NCBI GenBank assembly: GCA_017615515.1
Contig: JAFZZX010000152.1
Span: 1 to 12,085, forward strand
Reading direction: 5' to 3'
Source: Clostridia bacterium
Lineage (GTDB): Bacteria; Bacillota; Clostridia; Christensenellales; CAG-1252
Length of the DNA: 12,085 nt
Shown one piece after another: positions 7,069-12,085 of this stretch. Made by a program: the position numbers and the translations under genes. Every line of letters starts with the position of its first letter. Position 1 is the stretch's first letter. The notes under the pieces were generated by a model. That model saw nothing but the letters and a program-made list of their open reading frames with translations, did not search any database and was not told the origin of the DNA.

Positions 7069-7893
7069 TCAATTCGTTTTGATGATCGTGCGCGGAGCGG
7101 CGCCGGATAAGAGTTCGCGGATCGTGTAGGACGAACTGCCGATGATAACGGTCGTGCCGTTCTTCAAGGGCTCCTTGATATACTCGAGTTTTGCGAAGGC
7201 GCCGTTCGCCCCCTTGCGGCTCGCCCCTTCGCAGAGGGTCTGATGATACTCGACGTTCTTAATGAGCTCGTAGATGTCCTTGCCGCCGATCACGGGGACG
7301 AGAGTGGACTTGTCCTTGCTGTCCAGATAGATCCCCTCGGTCGAGGTCATGATGAGCAGGGTCTCCGCCTTCATCAAACAGGCGATCTGCGACGCCGTCT
7401 CGTCGTTGTCCACGCATTGCACGACGTGCGCCGACTTGGCTTTCAGATTGCGGATCTCGAGGTTGCGAGTCTCTTCGCAGCTGACCGCGTCGTTGTAATT
7501 GATGATCGGGATCGCCCCTTGCCCCATCGAGCGCGTGAGGAGTGCGTGCAGGTGCGCTCGTTTCTCGGGATCGTTGAAATGCTGATGCTCCACGAGAATC
7601 TGCCGCACGCTGTACTTCGGATCGATGAACTGGCGATAGGTATTCATGAGGACGGTCTGTCCCTGCGCGCTGTAATCGGTCTTTACCGATTCGTCGTCCC
7701 CCTCGATCTCCTTGCCGTTCCGCTTGATATAGTCCAGTCTGCCGACCTCGACCGCACCCGACGTGACCCAGATGTCCCCCGGACGGAGATCTTGAGAGAT
7801 CCGCGCGACGGTGTCGTAGCTGAGCGCGTTGCGGCGCTTGTCGATAAGCGCCATAGAGCCGACTTTGCCTACTAATTCACAATCATATTTCAT
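7069..7893 (-). CDS. Divergent glutamate 5-kinase-like amino acid kinase, no PUA domain
   Basis: A 274-residue amino acid kinase (carbamate/aspartate kinase fold) closest in its motifs to glutamate 5-kinase, the first step of proline synthesis. Visible blocks are GKVGSMAL (9-16, nucleotide-binding loop), VTSGAVEVG (43-51), a segment like the ProB AAVGQ..LM..Y..F region (75-89), IPIINYNDAVS (129-139, ProB usually has VINENDAV), VDNDETASQIA (161-171) and LLIMTSTEGIY (179-189). The usual ProB GTGGMxTK loop is replaced by EGASRKGANGAFAKLEY (222-238). The C-terminal PUA domain (about 100 residues) of standard ProB is absent and no proA lies beside it. The gene is monocistronic: its own promoter 28 nt upstream and a strong terminator after it. 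AAGGA lies 4 nt before the ATG. Assignment to the superfamily is firm; substrate specificity is uncertain, so no symbol is given. Confidence 0.8.
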   Translation of the reverse strand: MKYDCELVGKVGSMALIDKRRNALSYDTVARISQDLRPGDIWVTSGAVEVGRLDYIKRNGKEIEGDDESVKTDYSAQGQTVLMNTYRQFIDPKYSVRQILVEHQHFNDPEKRAHLHALLTRSMGQGAIPIINYNDAVSCEETRNLEIRNLKAKSAHVVQCVDNDETASQIACLMKAETLLIMTSTEGIYLDSKDKSTLVPVIGGKDIYELIKNVEYHQTLCEGASRKGANGAFAKLEYIKEPLKNGTTVIIGSSSYTIRELLSGAAPRTIIKTN

Positions 7894-7927
7894 ACGTTCC
7901 TTCTCCCGTCATCCTCTCGTTGCTTAT

Positions 7928-7956
7928 AGTATAATCGCCATTCTCCCTTCCGTCAA
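7928..7956 (-). promoter_or_regulatory. SigA-type promoter of the amino acid kinase gene
   Basis: TTGACG (complement of 7951-7956) and TATACT (complement of 7928-7933) each match five of six consensus bases and are exactly 17 nt apart. Transcription would start near 7921, giving a leader of about 28 nt with an AAGGA ribosome binding site. The rest of the 128-bp gap to the symporter gene shows no convincing terminator hairpin. Confidence 0.78.
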
Positions 7957-8021
7957 CGGAATAAGAAACCGCGAATACTATGGAACTATAGGAGCTCACG
8001 GACAATATAATACCCGATCTG

Positions 8022-9836
8022 TTATTCGTTTTCTCCTTCAGCGGCTTTGTTCTCCGCCTTCGCCGCGGCGGTGATCTCCGCAATGCGGGCTTCGTCTTCT
8101 TCTTTATCGTACTTTCCGTAGTGCTTTTTGATGAGATCGATACGTTCTTGCTTTTCTTCGTCGGTCAGTTCGTCGTATTCACCGTTTTTGATCTTCTCGG
8201 AGAAGTAGCGCATTCGAGCCAAAATCTTATTGTTCAAGTGGAAACGGAAGGACGAGAACAGCGCGAAAGCGATCAATACCGCGATGGAGATACCCATCAA
8301 AAGCCGAATGGTAAGGAGTACTTTGTTGACGTTATCGGCGACGGAAGCAACGCTGAAACCGCTCGTGTCGAAGCTGATCTTGCCGTTCGCCGCCAGTTCG
8401 TTAAGCTTATTGCTGACGACTGCTTGGTTATCTTTCAAAAATCCGGCGATCTTCGTGCTGTCCGTTTTTACATATTCGAGAGCAAACGCGGAGGCGGGAT
8501 CTTCTTGTGCCAAAGCGTCCGCGGCTGTGGTCGCGGCGTTATAGCCTTCGTACCCTACGCCGGTCAACACCCAACCGATGGTACCCACGCCAAAAGCGCC
8601 GCCGATCTTTCTGACAAGCGTCATCATACCGCTGTAGTTTCCGGTCGGTCTCTCGCCGAGCGTCAGTTCGGCAACGTCCAACGTATCGGGGAAGTTCATC
8701 CACGGGATCATCTGCGCTCCGCCGAAGCCAAAGCCCATCAAAAATGCGACGATCGGAATGACCCACGGGGGGCACCCCATCTGAGGATTGAGAACGGCGA
8801 TCAATATACCGCCGAGGATATAAAACGGCAAGCCCATACGGAACGCAAAGGCTTTGCCTTTCTTGTCCATCACTACGCGCACAAGCGGGAACGCAAGCAC
8901 TGCCGCCACCATGATCGGAGCGATAATGAACATGGACGAGAATGTCATTTCTCCCACGATGGGCAAGGTCATTTTGACACCGCGCCACACGTGGCTTGCA
9001 TAGTACGCGGCAAGCGCCGAAAGCATATCCATACAGGCAAAAGCGGATACGTACATACCGATGTGCCAAGCGTAGGACTTATTTTTATACGGCTGAATAT
9101 AGCCTTTCAAAAACTGTTTGAAATTAAACTTCTTCTTTTCCGCTTTTTCCGGTTTGACGCGCTCTTTGGTGAATAGTCCGGTAATGATCAAGCCGCCGCC
9201 GAACATCGTGCCGAAGACGGCGACCATGATGATCCAAAAAGTCGTGCCGCTGATCGTGCCCTTTTCTCTTGCACCGAGGATAAGAAGGGGCAAAACGTAG
9301 GCAAGACCGGAAGCAATGGCGGTGAAGACCAACTTAATGGTGTTGGCGTTGTTCCGCTCCCTAAAGGAAGGAGAAATATCACTTGCCATCGACGTATACG
9401 GCACTTGCGTAATGGTCGAGCAGGTGTTCCAAACGATGTAAAAAATAAGCACGTACGAGATCATGCCCGCTTGCGAAGTGATGCCCCACCAGTCTTTGAT
9501 CGGCGCGAACAACAAAGCGAGCGCGATGATAAGGAACACGCCGCCGAAAACCATAAACGGTCTGCGACGGCCCCACTTGGTACGGGTGTTGTCGGTAATA
9601 CTGCCCATCAGCGGGTCAGTCACGGCGTCCCAGATCTTGGAGACCATCATAATGGTCGAAGCGCTGGCTGCCACGATCCCGAGCGTATCGGTCATATACT
9701 TGAGCATGACGCACGCCATCAAGGCGACGCCACCGCCGTCCATCAACGCACCGCAACCGTAGGCGATCTTTTCTTTCATCGGGACGTAATCCGGGCTCGA
9801 TTTGAAGGAAAGATCTTTTTCTTTCTTGGCTTTCAT
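8022..9836 (-). CDS. Glycoside-pentoside-hexuronide (GPH) family cation symporter, MFS superfamily
   Basis: Inner-membrane secondary transporter of the MelB/GusB type, expected to import a sugar or glycoside with Na+ or H+. The family signature is clear at residues 70-93: DAVTDPLMGSITDNTRTKWGRRRP, containing the Asp used for cation coupling in MelB relatives and the basic loop after helix 2. About 12 helices follow, with the central cytoplasmic loop at about 222-255 and GFGFGGAQMIPWMNFPDTLD (368-387) in the second half. At 604 residues it is well above the usual 450-500. The excess is a polar insertion at about 429-505, between the last two helices, and a strongly charged tail at 533-604 rich in Glu, Lys and Ala. 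The start is set by AAGGAG (complement of 9843-9848), 6 nt before the ATG. No sugar-utilisation gene is adjacent, so the substrate is unknown. Confidence 0.9.
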   Translation of the reverse strand: MKAKKEKDLSFKSSPDYVPMKEKIAYGCGALMDGGGVALMACVMLKYMTDTLGIVAASASTIMMVSKIWDAVTDPLMGSITDNTRTKWGRRRPFMVFGGVFLIIALALLFAPIKDWWGITSQAGMISYVLIFYIVWNTCSTITQVPYTSMASDISPSFRERNNANTIKLVFTAIASGLAYVLPLLILGAREKGTISGTTFWIIMVAVFGTMFGGGLIITGLFTKERVKPEKAEKKKFNFKQFLKGYIQPYKNKSYAWHIGMYVSAFACMDMLSALAAYYASHVWRGVKMTLPIVGEMTFSSMFIIAPIMVAAVLAFPLVRVVMDKKGKAFAFRMGLPFYILGGILIAVLNPQMGCPPWVIPIVAFLMGFGFGGAQMIPWMNFPDTLDVAELTLGERPTGNYSGMMTLVRKIGGAFGVGTIGWVLTGVGYEGYNAATTAADALAQEDPASAFALEYVKTDSTKIAGFLKDNQAVVSNKLNELAANGKISFDTSGFSVASVADNVNKVLLTIRLLMGISIAVLIAFALFSSFRFHLNNKILARMRYFSEKIKNGEYDELTDEEKQERIDLIKKHYGKYDKEEDEARIAEITAAAKAENKAAEGENE

Positions 9837-9913
9837 CTTTTTCTCCTTTCGCGTTTAACGGAAACCCTTTTATAAAACTGCTTGACAACGAATCGCCTGC
9901 AGATTTATTTAAG

Positions 9914-9931
9914 CGGAAGATTTCGCTTCCG
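9914..9931. repeat. Small inverted repeat upstream of the symporter
   Basis: CGGAAG (9914-9919) and CTTCCG (9926-9931) are perfect inverted copies with a 6-nt loop. An alternative pairing, AAGCG (9911-9915) with CGCTT (9924-9928), shares bases with it. It lies about 77 nt upstream of the symporter ATG and could be a leader hairpin or an operator. The sequence alone does not decide. Confidence 0.35.
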
Positions 9932-9961
9932 TACAGGTCTCCGCTTTGAGAGAGGCGTTAC

Positions 9962-10021
9962 GCTTCGCTCCACTTTAGCGCTTACGCGCGCACCTTTGAC
10001 GATGGCAAGCGATCGTCAAAG
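9962..10021. repeat. Palindromic repeat, copy A (diverged)
   Basis: It begins GCTTCGCTC, like copy C, and continues with a diverged version of the shared core. It ends in a perfect 10-bp inverted repeat: CTTTGACGAT (9994-10003), 8-nt loop GGCAAGCG, ATCGTCAAAG (10012-10021). Aligned with copy C, most positions agree, including TTTGACGAT-GCAAGC-AT-CGTCAAA, so common origin is likely despite substitutions. Confidence 0.75.
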
Positions 10022-10029
10022 CTGCAAAC

Positions 10030-10087
10030 CGCTCGCTCTAGTGCTAACGCACAGATTTTTGACTTTTGCAGGCAATACGCAAAAATC
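10030..10087. repeat. Palindromic repeat, copy B
   Basis: Bases 10030-10063 are identical over 34 nt to 10133-10166 in copy C, offset 103 bp. The unit ends in an imperfect palindrome: GATTTTTG (10054-10061) pairs with CAAAAATC (10080-10087). Alternatively TTTTGC (10064-10069) pairs with GCAAAA (10079-10084). The core also contains GTGC-TAAC-GCAC, a small 4-bp hairpin (10041-10052). Confidence 0.85.
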
Positions 10088-10091
10088 CCCT

Positions 10092-10115
10092 ATTCCGCAT
10101 TCCGCATTCCGCATT
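10092..10115. repeat. 7-bp tandem repeat, ATTCCGC x 3.4
   Basis: Three perfect heptamers of ATTCCGC (10092-10098, 10099-10105, 10106-10112) are followed by ATT. They lie between palindromic repeats B and C and read AATGCGG-type units on the minus strand. There is no sign that they are coding. Confidence 0.9.
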
Positions 10116-10128
10116 AAAGAGACGCTCG

Positions 10129-10192
10129 GCTTCGCTCGCTCTAGTGCTAACGCACAGATTTTTGACGATTGCAAGCAATGCGTCAAAAATCT
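10129..10192. repeat. Palindromic repeat, copy C, overlapping the DUF2344 gene stop
   Basis: It starts GCTTCGCTC and contains the 34-nt core shared exactly with copy B (10133-10166). It ends in the best hairpin of the window: AGATTTTTGACG (10156-10167) pairs over 12 bp with CGTCAAAAATCT (10181-10192). ATTG (10168-10171) and CAAT (10176-10179) extend it inward past one bulged G, with loop CAAG. The right arm overlaps the last codons and TGA stop (10183-10185) of the minus-strand DUF2344 gene. No T-run follows on either strand, so it is not a canonical terminator, though it could stabilise or attenuate the transcript. Confidence 0.88.
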
Positions 10193-10851
10193 AGAGAGGA
10201 AAGGTATGCGTCCACCTCCAGAAGCGCACCGTTCTCCCCGCGCACGTACTGCTCGTACTTCCACAAGTCCGTCACCTGCGCCTCGAAGGCGAACTTCTCC
10301 GCGAGGAAGAGCGCGAACTTGTCGGGACGAAGCGTCGTATTGCCCGCTGCGAGGCAGAGGTTCAGGCTGTCGGGATAGACCTTGATCCCGTTGATCAGGG
10401 GAGCGACCTCTTTCATCGTGGTCTCCCCCTTCTTCGTGATCGGCATTTCGAGGGATAATAGGTTCACGACCCTCTCGATCTCGCGACGCTTTGCCTCCGC
10501 GCCGATCTGCTTGACCGCGTAGTCCGCGGCGACCGTTCGCCCCGCGATATTCGGGTTCGAGGCGGGCGCGAAGACCCGTATCCCCTCCAGTCCCTTTGGC
10601 GCCACGGCGTTGTATCGCTCCAAAAACTCCTCTTTCGGCACGTTGGTCGAAACGGTCAGGTACTCCGACGAAGAACTGATGCCGAGAGGGAGCGGCGTGC
10701 CGAGGTTCACGAGCATATGCGGATTGAACCCGCTCGAAAAATCGATCTCGAATCCCGCCCTGCGGAAGGTACGGGTGAAGTGCCTCAAAAGGTCGATGTG
10801 CGAGACGTAGATCATCGGCCCGCGCTTGTAGTGCTTGAGTACGACGATCAT
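10183..10851 (-). CDS. TIGR03936/DUF2344 radical SAM-linked protein
   Basis: Conserved 222-residue protein always found beside, or fused to, the TIGR03960 radical SAM protein; its biochemical role is not established. Typical family blocks are the N-terminal YKRGPMIYVSHIDLLRHFTRTFRRAGFEIDFSSGFNPHMLVNLGTPLPLGISSSSEYL (about 8-66), which covers most of the conserved core. The remaining half is less conserved, as usual. Length agrees with the family, so the gene looks complete. It starts at ATG 10851 inside the ATGA shared with the upstream radical SAM gene (4-nt overlap), which indicates translational coupling. The last three residues, Leu-Asp-Phe, and the TGA are specified by the right arm of palindromic repeat C, suggesting the repeat replaced or trimmed the original 3' end. 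In many Firmicutes rng and rplU follow; here a repeat cluster does. Confidence 0.9.
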   Translation of the reverse strand: MIVVLKHYKRGPMIYVSHIDLLRHFTRTFRRAGFEIDFSSGFNPHMLVNLGTPLPLGISSSSEYLTVSTNVPKEEFLERYNAVAPKGLEGIRVFAPASNPNIAGRTVAADYAVKQIGAEAKRREIERVVNLLSLEMPITKKGETTMKEVAPLINGIKVYPDSLNLCLAAGNTTLRPDKFALFLAEKFAFEAQVTDLWKYEQYVRGENGALLEVDAYLSSLDF

Positions 10852-12085
10852 TTTCGTTTCACCTCGTCACAGGGCGCGAAGTGCGACGCACCGCAGCCTT
10901 GGCAGCCCTTGTCACAACCGGGCGTACATTCCGCACGGTAGGCGCGTTCCCGCTCGCGCAAAAGGAAATCGCGCGTTACGCCGATGTCGATAAAGTCCCA
11001 CGGAAGCGGTTTATCCAAGGGTTGCGCGCCGAGGTAGCGAGCCTTGTCGATGCCGAGTTCCGCCATCGCTTCTTCCCATATATCATATCGGAAATATTCC
11101 GTCCAACTGTCGAACATCGCGCCCTTTTCGTAGGCGCGCAGGATCAAGGGCGCGAGCGCTCTGTCGCCGCGGGCAAAGATCGCCTCGAGCTCGCTGGTCT
11201 CGCGGTCGTGATAGTGGAAAGACGCCCCTTTGACCTTGCGGATCTCGTCCTTTAATAGGAACTGGCGGCGCGCCATCTCCTCACGAGAGATCTGCGCTTC
11301 CCATTGGAAAGGCGTCCCGGGTTTGGGAATAAAGACCGAGCAACTGACCGTGATATTGATGCCGCCCTTGTGTTTCTCGTAGAAGAGGGAGCGGATCTTT
11401 TTAACCAAGTCCACGATACCCATAAGGTCCTCGTCTGTCTCGGTGGGGAGTCCGAGCATAAAGTAGAGTTTCACGCTCGTATAGCCCTGGTCGAACGCCG
11501 CGGAAAGGCCTTCGCGGATCTCCTCTTCGGTCACGTTTTTATTGATAACGTCGCGCAGGCGTTGGGTGCCCGCCTCGGGCGCGAAGGTCAAAGAGCTCTT
11601 GCGACTGTTCTCGGCAAACTCCTTTTTAAAGGAGCTGAGGCGCAAGGACGGGAGCGCAAGGTGCACGTGCGCCTTCTCCGCCAAGGGGCCGACGTCCGAA
11701 AGCAAGCGCTCGAGCCACGGATAATCGCCGGTAGAAAGCGACCCCAACGAGATCTCGTCGAAGCCCGTCTCGCAGATCAAGCGTTCGGCAAGGCATTTGA
11801 CGGTCTGTTCGGTGCGATAACGGATCGGGCGATAGTAGTAGCCCGCCTGACAGAAACGGCAGCCGTTCTGGCAACCGCGATACAGTTCGAGCATCGCCCT
11901 ATCGTGCACGACCTCAAGGGTGGGCATCAACTGGGCGGTCGGATAATAGCATTTGTCGAAATCGCGCACGACCGCCTTACGAACGGTCTTGCGATGCGCG
12001 GGCGTATTCAGCGACGGGACGTAGACCCCCTCTATCTGCTCCGCGCGGCGCAGAAATGCCTTTTTGCCCACGCCCTTCTCCTTGC
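10848..12085 (-). CDS. TIGR03960-like radical SAM protein (3' part, runs off right edge)
   Basis: A radical SAM enzyme of the group that carries an N-terminal B12-binding domain; the reaction is unknown. The cluster-binding motif CxxxCxxC is at GCQNGCRFCQAGYYYRP (Cys67, Cys71, Cys74, counting from the GTG at 12071). Further family blocks are EISLGSLSTGDYP (about 101-113), FAPEAGTQRLRDVINKNVTEEEI and SVKLYFMLGLPTETDEDL. The C-terminus has a cluster of five cysteines, CTPGCDKGCQGCG plus one more. The frame stays open past 12071 to the window edge (KEKG precedes the GTG), and AEQIEGVYVPSL is an internal family block, so I treat the GTG as internal and the gene as lacking about its first third. 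GGAG upstream of that GTG is probably coincidence. Overlaps the DUF2344 gene by 4 nt. Confidence 0.9.
   Translation of the reverse strand, partial: KEKGVGKKAFLRRAEQIEGVYVPSLNTPAHRKTVRKAVVRDFDKCYYPTAQLMPTLEVVHDRAMLELYRGCQNGCRFCQAGYYYRPIRYRTEQTVKCLAERLICETGFDEISLGSLSTGDYPWLERLLSDVGPLAEKAHVHLALPSLRLSSFKKEFAENSRKSSLTFAPEAGTQRLRDVINKNVTEEEIREGLSAAFDQGYTSVKLYFMLGLPTETDEDLMGIVDLVKKIRSLFYEKHKGGINITVSCSVFIPKPGTPFQWEAQISREEMARRQFLLKDEIRKVKGASFHYHDRETSELEAIFARGDRALAPLILRAYEKGAMFDSWTEYFRYDIWEEAMAELGIDKARYLGAQPLDKPLPWDFIDIGVTRDFLLRERERAYRAECTPGCDKGCQGCGASHFAPCDEVKRK

Larger units (their letters stand above)
9837..10182. other. Gene-free stretch with repeats
   Basis: This 346-bp stretch separates the DUF2344 gene from the symporter. 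Open frames in it are short, repeat-derived and lack recognisable protein features. It contains the symporter ribosome binding site, a small hairpin, three related palindromic repeats (the third extends to 10192) and a 7-bp tandem repeat. I find no convincing promoter for the symporter: TATAAA (complement of 9871-9876) has no acceptable -35, and a TTGTCA lies only 8 nt from it. Confidence 0.7.

Noticed and set aside
6977..7072. N-terminal extension of SpoVT by 32 residues
   Set aside because: The extension is translated from the upstream terminator and promoter region; the family start MKATG with GGAGG upstream is at 6976.
7894..8021. Terminator after the symporter gene
   Set aside because: The best pairing (CTAT...ATAG) is four base pairs without a T-run.
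8121..9176. Plus-strand open frame (351 codons) opposite the symporter
   Set aside because: Antisense to a clear transporter gene; no plausible family or ribosome binding site.
9882..9910. Plus-strand TTGACA with a T/A-rich -10 (TTATTT)
   Set aside because: The -10 match is poor and no plus-strand gene or RNA follows; only repeats do.
9962..10192. CRISPR array or integron attC sites
   Set aside because: Unit spacing is irregular, copies diverge, there are no uniform spacers, and no cas or integrase gene is present.
10016..10264. Small minus-strand open frame (82 codons) across the repeats
   Set aside because: It overlaps the DUF2344 gene in another frame and its remaining part is translated repeat sequence.
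12057..12074. GTG at 12071 as the true start of the radical SAM gene, with GGAG upstream
   Set aside because: The frame is open to the window edge and the residues just after it belong to an internal conserved block of the family, whose proteins have a B12-binding domain before it.

Overview
The window looks like a chromosomal segment of a fairly GC-rich, probably endospore-lineage member of the Clostridia (Bacillota). The strongest pointer is the spoVT - spoVB/yabM-like flippase - mazG order, which matches the spoVT-yabM-yabN order of Bacillus subtilis. Strong AGGAGG-type ribosome binding sites and SigA-type promoters agree with this. I infer an uncultivated gut-type clostridium, but the sequence alone does not fix the genus. 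All ten recognisable genes are on the minus strand, so the window reads from right (upstream) to left (downstream). Long plus-strand open frames, such as those opposite tpiA and pgk, are antisense shadows produced by GC-rich codon use.

Right end (10183-12085): the 3' part of a radical SAM gene (TIGR03960-like) overlaps by 4 nt (ATGA) a DUF2344/TIGR03936 partner gene. The partner's stop codon lies inside a hairpin-forming repeat. Next comes a 346-bp gene-free stretch (9837-10182) that holds three related palindromic repeats, a 7-bp tandem repeat and a separate small hairpin. Region 8022-9836 is a single GPH/MFS sugar-type symporter with an unusual loop insertion and a charged C-terminal tail. 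It has a strong ribosome binding site but no convincing promoter.

Middle (2983-7893): a glutamate 5-kinase-like amino acid kinase has its own good promoter and ends in a clear Rho-independent terminator. A tightly packed cluster follows: spoVT, a SpoVB/MurJ-like flippase with a TTG start overlapping spoVT, mazG, and a tRNA-dihydrouridine synthase overlapping mazG. These are probably co-transcribed and translationally coupled.

Left end (1-2842): a glycolytic operon pgk - tpiA - gpmI, preceded by a near-consensus SigA promoter (TTTACA-18-TATAAT). It encodes three lower-glycolysis enzymes. gapA is not directly upstream, and gpmI runs off the left edge.

I see no CRISPR array, tRNA or rRNA gene, insertion sequence, prophage or defence system. 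Most of the window is housekeeping. The least explained parts are the repeat cluster at 9962-10192, the divergent PUA-less amino acid kinase, the short novel N-terminus of MazG and the insertions in Pgk and the symporter.
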